Source of the DNA: Franconibacter helveticus LMG 23732
GTDB taxonomy: Bacteria > Pseudomonadota > Gammaproteobacteria > Enterobacterales > Enterobacteriaceae
Assembly: GCF_000463115.2 (NCBI RefSeq)
Contig: NZ_AWFX01000011.1
Span: forward strand, 1-64,000
DNA length: 64,000 nt
Direction of reading: 5' to 3'
Part shown: positions 8,579-16,575 of the stretch, one piece after another
Position numbering within the stretch: position 1 is the first letter of the stretch
How the letters are laid out: every line of letters begins with the position of its first letter
The notes under the pieces: generated by a model
Seen by the model: the letters and a program-made list of their open reading frames with translations, nothing else
Told to the model about the DNA's origin: nothing
Databases searched by the model: none
Position numbers and translations under genes: made by a program

Positions 8579-10372
8579 TTATGCCGGATCTGTCTTCTTA
8601 CCCATTACCCTTTCAATTAGCTTTAAAAGCTCTTTCTGACGCAGCTCGTAAAAGGTAAAAAAATCATCTTCACGCATCGGCGTAACTGGCAAGCGATGGC
8701 TTTCCAGCAGCTTATTCATTGAAGCCTCGTCCAGTTGAACCTGCTGATGTGATTGTAGCGCCGCCAGGTAAACAGAAGGGGCTGAGCCGCCAATCATTCT
8801 GTTTGCTTTATAAGAAATTGGCGTTTTGTTAATAATCGAATCGTACTGACGTTTTGTAATGCCATTTTTCTCGCACCAGTCTTTGGGAAAAATATGATGA
8901 ATATCTAACGCAACTTCATCAGCCTCAAGGTGCCTGATTTGAGACTTCCAGAAAAGATCGTATGCGCCTTCACGCATCACCAGAATGTTAATTCCTTTAT
9001 AGGCTGCGCTTAAACGAGAAGTAAGAGAACTAAGGCGATCAATCTGGAATGTTGCATCGTTGATTGTACGTGGTACGTCACCGGACATCTCAATCCAGTC
9101 TGATAATTCTTCCACATCATTTGCCATGCGGCTTTCAACCGCACCGCCGTAGAGCTCACCCAAAACACCACACCAGTACCAACGTGTAAGTTTCTGATAG
9201 ATTTGGGGTTCGCGCCAACGTTCGTTATCTCCCATAATAGCCAGTACAGCAGCAAGGGGGGCCAATTGAGTGCGATAAGGTAAATCCCGTTGTGAAGTAA
9301 AGCACTCCTGACGCAGAAATTTGGCTGTCCTCAGGAACCCCTGTTCAACGACATCGGCCCACTTCAAGTAAGCAGAAAGCGGCAATTCCAGCACAGAGGC
9401 ACGCTTGGCGCTTACGGGGGAGATCTGTTTCCCTGTTTTGCCCGCTGCGAGATCGGCACGCCTTTTTTCCAGTGTGTGAAGCATGGTGATAGTCTGGAGA
9501 AAATCGGTATTTTCTACACCACGCAGAACAGGCTCTTTAGTAAGACGTTGCATGCGGGATGAAACACCGCGTTGTTCGCTACCGTACCAGTCATCACGCA
9601 AGTTATAACCATCGGCAGCGTAACTTGCAGTCACCAGTTCAAATACAGAAAGCGGTACGCCGCCAGTATTTACCTTTTCGAATACCAGACATACTGCTTC
9701 TTTGCTGGTCTCTTTCTTCAGTACAATAAGCGGAAGTTGATAATCGTTAAAAGCGTCCAGAATATGCGATTTAAATTCGAAGAATTGTGGCACAGCAGAG
9801 CTGTTCATTTTATATAGATCTTGTAGCCATCCCATGGCTTCCAGAATTTCAGAACAAGGAAAATAAAGCTGCTGACATTCTTGTTCTCGTGTAGAAAGAT
9901 CTAAAACGATATTGCGCCCAAAATCATTGCGAATCTGACGATTGCCATCAGTGGCTATTAGCGCGTCATCCAGTTTGTCTGGCCCAGCCAGGGCTGTTGG
10001 AATATGAATGTAGTAATAACGGTCAATTGGCTTCCCTTTTTCTGTTGTTGTTTTTACCGGGCCAGAGAGTTTTAAAACCTGGGTCAGAGTGGTTAAGCGT
10101 TGCTGACCATCCAGAATCAGTTTTTCCGGGGCCGACAGCGCCTGCGGTGGAACATTTTCCACGGGCCTGACCTGGAAGCGCACCTCACCGCCTGTCTCAA
10201 GCAACATTACCGCTCCGACAGGAAACGAGCGCCCAAGGCTTACCAGTAAGCTGCGGACATGCTCATCATCCCATACCCAACCGCGCTGAAAGTCTGGTAG
10301 CTGTATTTTGCCGCTTACAATCTCTTTGAGAAGGTCTTTAAGAGGAAGCCTGGTGCTATCAAAAGTCGACAT
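8579..10372 (-). CDS. DUF262 / HNH endonuclease-like protein (GmrSD-related)
   Basis: The 597-residue protein has an N-terminal DUF262 (ParB-like) domain: IQLPDFQRGWVWDDEHVRSL near residue 25 and LILDGQQRLTTLTQV near residue 87, where DGQQR is the conserved nucleotide-binding/hydrolysis motif. The C-terminal third has an HNH-like box, DIHHIFPKDWCEKNG, around residue 500. Fused DUF262 plus HNH proteins are related to GmrS/GmrD, the enzyme that cuts glucosylated hydroxymethylcytosine phage DNA, and are common in defence islands. ATG at 10372 is preferred because AAGGA lies seven bases upstream; a GTG at 10378 is also in frame. The gene is visibly more A/T-rich than its neighbours, which suggests transfer. 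Confidence 0.85.
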   Translation of the reverse strand: MSTFDSTRLPLKDLLKEIVSGKIQLPDFQRGWVWDDEHVRSLLVSLGRSFPVGAVMLLETGGEVRFQVRPVENVPPQALSAPEKLILDGQQRLTTLTQVLKLSGPVKTTTEKGKPIDRYYYIHIPTALAGPDKLDDALIATDGNRQIRNDFGRNIVLDLSTREQECQQLYFPCSEILEAMGWLQDLYKMNSSAVPQFFEFKSHILDAFNDYQLPLIVLKKETSKEAVCLVFEKVNTGGVPLSVFELVTASYAADGYNLRDDWYGSEQRGVSSRMQRLTKEPVLRGVENTDFLQTITMLHTLEKRRADLAAGKTGKQISPVSAKRASVLELPLSAYLKWADVVEQGFLRTAKFLRQECFTSQRDLPYRTQLAPLAAVLAIMGDNERWREPQIYQKLTRWYWCGVLGELYGGAVESRMANDVEELSDWIEMSGDVPRTINDATFQIDRLSSLTSRLSAAYKGINILVMREGAYDLFWKSQIRHLEADEVALDIHHIFPKDWCEKNGITKRQYDSIINKTPISYKANRMIGGSAPSVYLAALQSHQQVQLDEASMNKLLESHRLPVTPMREDDFFTFYELRQKELLKLIERVMGKKTDPA

Positions 10373-10513
10373 AAGCACATCCTTGCTGAGTGTTTAAATC
10401 TATATACATTTTTTATAAAGATATCCGGCATTAAGCATGCATTCGGATCCATGTATTGTCTTTTTAAAACCTTATGTAGCCTTTACGCATGCCGGTAACA
10501 TTGTAAATCTTCC

Positions 10514-11314
10514 TTACGGCTTTGCTTCAAAAAACGCCGGGTCAATATGTTGTTCCTGCAACCACGGGTGGGCGCGCAGATATCCATATATCTCTTCTTT
10601 CGTAGTCAGAAGAGGGTAGCCGTATATGGCATCAAGCTGGCTTAGCGTGACGTGCAGCAGCGGGTTGCGGCAATACTGCTGAACAGACTCGTGCTGCTCG
10701 CGATGCTCTTTTTGCAACTGCGCTATTAGCCAGAGGGTGGGCCGCCACCAGTCATAAGCGAAATCGACATGCTTTATCACGTCTTTTGCCGCCTCTTTAT
10801 GAGAAAGCATGGCGAAAAAGTTGAGTGCGTCGTCAAGCTTCAGCCGGGCGGCGCGATCATAGTCGATGATCTCTTCGCGGCTTTTATCTGCCAGCTCCGG
10901 CTTAAGCGTTTTGTAATGGGCCATCACGGAATCCGGAAACGGCCTGCGTTCAATCGGAAAGAGGCGGCTGGTAAGAAAACGTGCGTACTGGCTGTCTTTC
11001 ACCGCCAGCAGCAGACAAAAGAAGGCGTGATCTTTGGTTTTCTGAAAGTCGCTGGCGGTATAAATAGTAAATAGCTCCAGAATAGAACGCTCGACTAATT
11101 CTTTAGATGCGCGTCGGGATTCCGCCGTCTGGTAATAGAGCGAACCAATTACTCCGGTAAAGGCCAGCGCTGTAAAAAGCACGTTGAACATATTAAACAG
11201 GGTATTTGTGGGTTCACTGACATCCGACATCGCTATATAGCGGGATAATATGTAAACCAGCAGCCAGACAATAAAAATGGCGACGGTAGGCACAAGCACA
11301 TAGCGTTTTTTCAT
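10514..11314 (-). CDS. Membrane-anchored protein with two N-terminal TM helices, function unknown
   Basis: The protein has 266 residues from the ATG at 11314, which has AGGA eight bases before it; the frame is open to 11410 but the extra part is unlikely to be translated. Hydrophobic helices lie at about 4-26 and 43-65, followed by a cytoplasmic, mostly helical part of about 200 residues (SRRASKELVERSILELFTIY, RAARLKLDDALNFFAML, DWWRPTLWLIAQLQKEHREQ). I do not recognise a named domain. Two short TM helices plus a soluble helical domain recall DUF4760/putative phage-abortive-infection proteins, but that is only a similarity of layout. Confidence 0.7.
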   Translation of the reverse strand: MKKRYVLVPTVAIFIVWLLVYILSRYIAMSDVSEPTNTLFNMFNVLFTALAFTGVIGSLYYQTAESRRASKELVERSILELFTIYTASDFQKTKDHAFFCLLLAVKDSQYARFLTSRLFPIERRPFPDSVMAHYKTLKPELADKSREEIIDYDRAARLKLDDALNFFAMLSHKEAAKDVIKHVDFAYDWWRPTLWLIAQLQKEHREQHESVQQYCRNPLLHVTLSQLDAIYGYPLLTTKEEIYGYLRAHPWLQEQHIDPAFFEAKP

Positions 11315-11441
11315 AAACTCATTCCTGAGAAGGGCGCCGTACGCCAGGCCATGGCGATCCGGCAAAAAGAGAGCCATCTTAGGGAATCTGCCTGGCGATT
11401 CATACGCCATATTCTGGCAGGTCTGCTTTTAAACGCGGCGC

Positions 11442-11786
11442 TTACCGCTTCGCCGCTTTCCCCGCCACCACGCTAATAAACTCCTGCACCTGCTTTTGCT
11501 TGCGCGCCGAGAGCTTGCAAACCTTGCGCAGCGCCGTCATTAGCTCCGGCTCTTGCGGCGCCTGCGCGGCGGGGCGGGCGGTGATGACGAGGCAGCCCGC
11601 CATCACGCGAATGTCCGCCTCAGTGCCGGTAGCAAAACCTGCGGCTTCCAGCCATTTGCCCTTCAGGTTCAGCGCCGGAATAGACTCATGGTCGCTGTAG
11701 CGGGTCGAGTAACTGACTTTGATGCGGTGCAAGGCCGCCGCTTCCACGCATGGTTCCATCGCGGCGTTATTCTCAATCGGCGTCAT
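11442..11786 (-). CDS. symE: SymE-family SOS-induced toxin
   Basis: The 114-residue protein matches E. coli SymE (113 residues): [20 protein letters not shown], then [26 protein letters not shown] and the tail [17 protein letters not shown]. SymE has an AbrB/SpoVT-like fold; the E. coli toxin is controlled by LexA and by the antisense RNA SymR, and lies in the hsd-mcr immigration control region. The start at 11786 is chosen among two adjacent ATGs because AAGGAG lies six bases upstream. A LexA box lies 85 bases upstream, which supports SOS control here too. Confidence 0.9.
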   Translation of the reverse strand: MTPIENNAAMEPCVEAAALHRIKVSYSTRYSDHESIPALNLKGKWLEAAGFATGTEADIRVMAGCLVITARPAAQAPQEPELMTALRKVCKLSARKQKQVQEFISVVAGKAAKR

Positions 11787-11870
11787 CATGATCTCCTTCC
11801 TGAAGCTGGTTACGGTATGCATAAGCCGCAAAACGCCATGACTACGCGTAAAGGCTTACGTGGAATGATG

Positions 11871-11886
11871 CTGTGATTATATACAG
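11871..11886 (-). promoter_or_regulatory. LexA box of symE
   Basis: CTGT-GATTATAT-ACAG fits the enterobacterial LexA consensus CTGT-N8-ACAG at all eight defined positions, and the spacer is A/T-rich as expected. It lies 85 bases upstream of the symE start, where its promoter should be. Confidence 0.88.
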
Positions 11887-12137
11887 CTAAATTCGCTGGG
11901 CTATTTATGTAATCCGAAACCAGAGCTTCGGTTTCTGTTTCTTCTTCGCTACAAAACCAGACTTGTTGTCAGAGCAGAAAAAGGGCGGAGGATAACGCGT
12001 TAATTGCGCATCTTTTTATGGGCGTTATAGTACGGCGGGCCTGTTCAAAACCCACGGCGATTTACTGCCGGCATGTTCCCGGCACAGCGTTAAGCATGCC
12101 CGGTCCGTACTGGTTAACGTTGTTATAAGGATGCTCT

Positions 12138-13223
12138 ATGCAAGAAGAGGAACTCCAGGCGCTGCTTGATAAACTGACGACGCTGCCTGCCATTGAGAAG
12201 CGTGAGCCCAATATGTTTTCTATTGGCGCCCGAGGCCACTATGAAAACCCCGTCAGCGATGTGCTTGCGTTTTTTCTGTGGCCCGAGGCAGAGCACGGGC
12301 TGGGAAACCGCGTTCTTGAGGCGCTGCTCTCTTGCCTGCCGCAGGGGCAGGCGCTGGATGCGTCATTAGTTTGCGCGCCTGAGCGAGAAGCAAGTACGGA
12401 AAAAGGCAACCGAATCGATATGTTGCTGGAATCGGACGAATGGGTGTTGGTGCTGGAAAATAAAATTCGGCATCAACAAAATAACCCTTTTGAAGATTAT
12501 CAGGATCACCTTAAAACGGAGGCGGCCTACCGCCACAAAGATTTTTACTACGTGGTGTTGTCGCCCGAAGGCAAAGCCCCGGCAGGCTGGCACGGCATTG
12601 CTTATAAAGCGTTGTTAACGGCCCTTTCGGAATGTTTAGGCAAAGCTTTTATTACCGGTCCGGTAAATAAATGGCTGGTTCTTTTACGCGAATTTATTCT
12701 CCATCTGGAGTCGTTAATGATGAAAAGCGCTATTCCTGAGACCACAGAACGTTTTGTACTGGAAAATCTTGATCAAATTCAGGAAATGCTAAACCTGAAA
12801 AACAACGTAATTAAATCAGTTCAGGAAGAGGGGCTACGCTACCTGGAAAACCATTTTGCTGACCAGGGGTATGAAATATCAACCCGCCTTAACCACTGGT
12901 ATGGTTATCCGGCCTTACGTTACGCCTTTTCACACTGGGTAAGCGCATCAGACGTGGTGCTGTATCTCAACGCAACGCCGGGAGAAACGTTTGATGTTCG
13001 TACCTACGCCTGCAACCTCACCAGCGAGGCGCTTCGTGAAGAAGCAAAAGCTTGCCTGAACCATGAAACGTATGAAGCGCCCTGGAATGAAGGCCAGGGA
13101 AAAATTATCGGCTTTCAGGTGTTAATTGACCAAAAAAATGTTGATAAGCACGCTTTATTTGCGGAAATCGCCAGACAAATGGCAGTGCTCGACGATTTCG
13201 AACTGACAAAGCGCGGCGAATAA
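12138..13223 (+). CDS. PD-(D/E)XK nuclease superfamily protein
   Basis: The 361-residue protein has a probable nuclease core in its N-terminal half: GNRIDMLLESDEWVLVLENK at about residues 93-112 gives the D...ExK catalytic triad pattern (ID, then ENK), and QQNNPFEDYQDHLK follows, as in PDDEXK_4 family proteins. The N-terminal motif IGARGHYENPVSDVLAFFL is also typical of that group. The C-terminal half (after residue 200) is of unknown fold and may recognise DNA or a partner. ATG at 12138 has AAGGA upstream. It is transcribed divergently from symE and has no methylase partner nearby. A role in defence or DNA repair is likely but unproven. Confidence 0.8.
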   Translation: MQEEELQALLDKLTTLPAIEKREPNMFSIGARGHYENPVSDVLAFFLWPEAEHGLGNRVLEALLSCLPQGQALDASLVCAPEREASTEKGNRIDMLLESDEWVLVLENKIRHQQNNPFEDYQDHLKTEAAYRHKDFYYVVLSPEGKAPAGWHGIAYKALLTALSECLGKAFITGPVNKWLVLLREFILHLESLMMKSAIPETTERFVLENLDQIQEMLNLKNNVIKSVQEEGLRYLENHFADQGYEISTRLNHWYGYPALRYAFSHWVSASDVVLYLNATPGETFDVRTYACNLTSEALREEAKACLNHETYEAPWNEGQGKIIGFQVLIDQKNVDKHALFAEIARQMAVLDDFELTKRGE

Positions 13224-13300
13224 CCCCCTCAGGCCGGGGTAACGTTATCCCGGCCGCCAAATGTGACCTTCACTCCAGATCCTGCTTTACCGCCTGCCTG

Positions 13301-13327
13301 CTGCACCAAAACTGCACTATGCTGCAC
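13301..13327 (+). repeat. Three CTGCAC direct repeats about one helical turn apart
   Basis: CTGCAC occurs at 13301, 13312 and 13322, spaced 11 and 10 bases, about 100 bases upstream of a sigma54-like promoter and 160 bases before the regulator gene. Phased half-sites like this suggest an activator or the RpiR-type regulator binding one face of the DNA. TGCAC resembles NtrC half-sites, but the spacing does not fit a standard NtrC palindrome. Confidence 0.45.
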
Positions 13328-13413
13328 ACTTGTTGATCATTTGTTAAACAAAAGTATTTCTTATGACCCCGTCAGGCCTGTTATTACGCGCCGTTTCGCG
13401 TTCGGCGTGAACC

Positions 13414-13429
13414 TGGCATACGCCGTGCA
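13414..13429 (+). promoter_or_regulatory. Sigma54-like promoter upstream of the ddp gene cluster
   Basis: TGGCATA-CGCC-GTGCA matches the -24/-12 consensus TGGCACR-N4-TTGCW at most positions, with the essential GG and GC 12 bases apart. It lies 57 bases before the regulator ATG. The E. coli ddp operon is, to my knowledge, part of the nitrogen-limitation response, which makes such a promoter plausible. Confidence 0.5.
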
Positions 13430-13486
13430 TTGTTAGTCACGTAACAGCGTGATGCGCGATGACAGCGAGATAACATCGAGGCGGTA

Positions 13487-14353
13487 ATGGCGAGCAAACC
13501 TGAACTGATTGCCCGAATCGAAGCGACATTCAGCCAGCAAACCCCGAGCGGCAAGCGCGTGGCGGGGTGGCTGCTGAACCACGCGGCGCAAATTCCGTTT
13601 GAGACGGCGGACAGCATTGCGCGCGCAACCGGCACCACCGGCATTACCGTTGGGCGCTATCTGCGCAAGCTCGGCTACCGCAACCTGGACGATGTCAAAA
13701 GCAGCCTGCGCGAGCAGCCCCAGGCGCCGTATCAGCCGTGGGGCATTAACGAGCGTCTCGATTCCTGGCAGCAGCAGCGCGACCTGCCGGATCGCGCCCG
13801 CCAGTCGCTGGCGCTGGAGCTTGACGCCATCAATCACGTTTACCAGCTGGCGCAGAGCGAGGCGTTCCACCGCGTGGCGAAACGGCTCGCCAGCGCCGAC
13901 GCGGTGTTTATCCTCGGCATCCAGTCCACGCGCGGCATCGCCAATGCGTTTTTCAGCCACCTTGAATACCTGCGCCCGCGAGTCAGTTACGCCGAAGGGC
14001 TTTCAGGCAGCTGGCTGGAGTCGCTGAACTCTGAATACGACCATCCCTATGTGGTGGTGACGGATACCCGCGCCTATTCCAGCGTGGCTCGCCAGTATTG
14101 CCGGGTGGCAAGCAGCCGCAACATCGGCCTTGCGCTGGTGACCGATGTCTGGTGCCCCTGGGCGCGGGATTATGAACTCGACCTTCTCCAGGTAAAAACC
14201 GATACCGGCCACTTCTGGGATTCGCTCGCGCCGGTGAGCTGTCTTTTCAACCTGCTGCTTTCGGCAGTGGTGGATGAACTCGGCGAGCGGCTGGCAGGCC
14301 GGCTTGCGGCAAACCGCCAGTTGCAGCAGGAATTTGGTCAATTTGAACGTTAA
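13487..14353 (+). CDS. RpiR/MurR-type transcriptional regulator of the ddp operon
   Basis: The 288-residue protein has an N-terminal HTH_6 domain (residues about 1-77, with FETADSIARATGTTGITVGRY as recognition region) and a C-terminal SIS sugar-isomerase-like domain (about 120-260, with VFILGIQSTRGIANAFFSHL and VVVTDTRAY). RpiR proteins usually sense phosphosugars or cell-wall sugars. It lies 14 bases upstream of ddpX in the same direction, so it probably controls the D-Ala-D-Ala genes. E. coli has no such regulator at ddp, so this is a difference from the model operon. Confidence 0.85.
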   Translation: MASKPELIARIEATFSQQTPSGKRVAGWLLNHAAQIPFETADSIARATGTTGITVGRYLRKLGYRNLDDVKSSLREQPQAPYQPWGINERLDSWQQQRDLPDRARQSLALELDAINHVYQLAQSEAFHRVAKRLASADAVFILGIQSTRGIANAFFSHLEYLRPRVSYAEGLSGSWLESLNSEYDHPYVVVTDTRAYSSVARQYCRVASSRNIGLALVTDVWCPWARDYELDLLQVKTDTGHFWDSLAPVSCLFNLLLSAVVDELGERLAGRLAANRQLQQEFGQFER

Positions 14354-14367
14354 ACAGGACACGCGCC

Positions 14368-14952
14368 ATGACTCAGCAATCTGAACTGGTCGATATCGAA
14401 GCCGCTTTCCCGGCGCTGCTTATCGATCTGAAATACGCCAGCGCCGACAACATCACCGGCGCGCCGATTTACCGCGAAGCCCGCTGCCTGCTGCACCCGG
14501 ACGCCGCCGCGGCGCTTGAGAAAAGCATTCATATCGCCGCGCTGGCGGGGTTCCGGCTGATGGTGTACGACGCGTACCGCCCACAGCAGGCCCAGGCGCT
14601 GCTCTGGCAGGCCTGTCCCAATCCGGAATATGTGGTCGCGGTAGATATCGGTTCCAACCACAGCCGGGGCACGGCGATAGATCTCACGCTGATGGACGAT
14701 CAGGGCCGCACCCTCGACATGGGCGCAGGTTTCGACGAAATGCACGACCGCTCGCACGCCTGGCACCCTTCCGTGCCGCCTGCCGCCCAGCGCAACCGCC
14801 TGCTGCTGAACGCCATCATGCACGGCGGCGGCTTTGTGGGCATTGAAAGCGAGTGGTGGCACTTCGAACTGCCGAACGCCGCCAGTTATCCGCTGCTGAA
14901 CGACCTGTTCGGCTGCTACGCGCCAAAAACCATAACGACACTTCCCCTTTGA
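14368..14952 (+). CDS. ddpX: D-alanyl-D-alanine dipeptidase DdpX (VanX family)
   Basis: The 194-residue zinc peptidase hydrolyses D-Ala-D-Ala to D-alanine. The VanX signature is complete: FRLMVYDAYRPQQAQ with the catalytic arginine, SNHSRGTAIDLTL with zinc ligands His and Asp, and ESEWWHFEL with the catalytic glutamate and third zinc ligand His. No signal peptide is present, so it acts in the cytoplasm on the imported dipeptide. It is followed 14 bases later by the binding-protein gene. Confidence 0.93.
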   Translation: MTQQSELVDIEAAFPALLIDLKYASADNITGAPIYREARCLLHPDAAAALEKSIHIAALAGFRLMVYDAYRPQQAQALLWQACPNPEYVVAVDIGSNHSRGTAIDLTLMDDQGRTLDMGAGFDEMHDRSHAWHPSVPPAAQRNRLLLNAIMHGGGFVGIESEWWHFELPNAASYPLLNDLFGCYAPKTITTLPL

Positions 14953-14966
14953 TCCGGAGCTTTGTG

Positions 14967-16529
14967 ATGAAGACAACACACACCTGCGTTTCGCTGTTAC
15001 GTCCGGCCCTGATTGCCGCCGCTGTCGCCCTCTCTTTGCCTGCCGCCCAGGCGGCGGTGCCCAAAGACATGCTGGTCATCGGCAAAGCGGCGGACCCGCA
15101 AACCCTCGACCCGGCGGTCACTATCGACAATAACGACTGGACAATCACCTATCCCGCTTACCAGCGGCTGGTGCAGTACAAAACCGAGGGCGGTAAAGGC
15201 TCCACAGAAGTGACGGGCGACCTGGCCGAAAGCTGGCAAACTTCCGATGACCAGAAAACCTGGACCTTTACGCTTAATAAAAATGCGAAGTTCGCCGACG
15301 GCTCGCCGGTCACCGCCGACGCAGTTAAGCAGTCGTTTGAGCGGCTGCTGAAAATCAACCAGGGCCCGTCCGAAGCGTTCCCGAAAGATCTGAAAGTGGA
15401 AGCGGTAGACGAGCACACCGTAAAATTTACCCTGGTGACGCCGTTTGCGCCGTTCCTCTATACGCTCGCCAACGATGGCGCTTCTATCATCAACCCGGCG
15501 GTGCTGAAAGCGCACGCAGCGGATGATGCGCGCGGCTTTTTAGCCGAAAACACCGCGGGTTCCGGCCCGTTTATGTTGAAAAGCTGGCAGAAAGGGCAGC
15601 AGCTGGTGCTGGTGCCAAACCCGCACTACGCGGGCGCCAAACCCAACTTTAAGCGCGTGTCGGTGAAGATTATTGGCGAAAGCGCTTCGCGACGCCTGCA
15701 ACTTTCCCGCGGCGATATCGACATCGCCGACTCCCTGCCGACCGACCAGCTCAACGCCCTGAAGCAGGAAGGCAAAGTGGCGGTGGCGGAGTTTCCGGCG
15801 CTGCGCGTGACCTATCTTTACCTCAACAACAGCAAAGCGCCATTGAACCAGCCGGAGCTGCGCCGCGCCATTTCGTGGTCCACCGACTATCAGGGCATGG
15901 TGAAGGGCATTCTGAGCGGCAACGGCAAGCAGATGCGCGGGCCGGTTCCGGAAGGGATGTGGAGCTATGACGCAAACGCCATGCAGTACACCCTGGATGA
16001 AGCGAAGGCGAAAGCCGCGTTTGAGAAGGTGGCGGACAAGCCAAAAACGCTCAGCTTCCTTTACTCAGATAACGACCCGAACTGGGAGCCGATTGCGCTC
16101 TCCACCCAGGCGAGCCTCAGCAAGCTTGGCATTAACGTGAAGCTTGAGAAGCTTGCCAACGCCACCATGCGTGACCGCGTGGGCAAAGGGGATTACGACA
16201 TCGCCATCGGCAACTGGAGCCCGGACTTCGCCGACCCGTACATGTTTATGAACTACTGGTTTGAGTCGGACAAAAAAGGGCTGCCGGGCAACCGCTCGTT
16301 CTATGAAAACCCGCAGGTGGACAAGCTGCTTCAGCAGGCGCTTGCGACCACCGATCAGGCGTCGCGCACGAAGGATTATCAGGAGGCGCAGAAAATCGTG
16401 ATTGCCGACGCCGCTTACGTTTATCTCTTCCAGAAGAACTACCAGCTGGCGATGAATAAAGAGGTAAAAGGCTTTGTCTTTAACCCGATGCTGGAGCAGG
16501 TCTTCAACGTCGCCACCATGAGCAAGTAA
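14967..16529 (+). CDS. ddpA: D-Ala-D-Ala/dipeptide ABC transporter binding protein DdpA
   Basis: The 520-residue member of the SBP_bac_5 (DppA/OppA) family has a signal peptide ending LSLPAAQA near residue 29. Family features include GKAADPQTLDPAVT at the mature N-terminus and FADGSPVTADAVKQSFERL around residue 110. The ATG at 14967 follows GGAG and starts the signal peptide; the frame is open upstream inside ddpX but that part is not used. Order and identity fit E. coli ddpA, whose product delivers the dipeptide to DdpBCDF. Confidence 0.9.
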   Translation: MKTTHTCVSLLRPALIAAAVALSLPAAQAAVPKDMLVIGKAADPQTLDPAVTIDNNDWTITYPAYQRLVQYKTEGGKGSTEVTGDLAESWQTSDDQKTWTFTLNKNAKFADGSPVTADAVKQSFERLLKINQGPSEAFPKDLKVEAVDEHTVKFTLVTPFAPFLYTLANDGASIINPAVLKAHAADDARGFLAENTAGSGPFMLKSWQKGQQLVLVPNPHYAGAKPNFKRVSVKIIGESASRRLQLSRGDIDIADSLPTDQLNALKQEGKVAVAEFPALRVTYLYLNNSKAPLNQPELRRAISWSTDYQGMVKGILSGNGKQMRGPVPEGMWSYDANAMQYTLDEAKAKAAFEKVADKPKTLSFLYSDNDPNWEPIALSTQASLSKLGINVKLEKLANATMRDRVGKGDYDIAIGNWSPDFADPYMFMNYWFESDKKGLPGNRSFYENPQVDKLLQQALATTDQASRTKDYQEAQKIVIADAAYVYLFQKNYQLAMNKEVKGFVFNPMLEQVFNVATMSK

Positions 16530-16575
16530 GCCGTAACGCGCGGGGCCGAAACTGCGGTCCCGCGAGGGGGAGCCT

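Noticed and set aside
13301..13327. Standard NtrC enhancer
   Set aside because: TGCAC words are present, but the spacing of the TGCA cores (11 and 10 bases) does not give the TGCACC-N5-GGTGCA palindrome, so only an unnamed repeat is reported.
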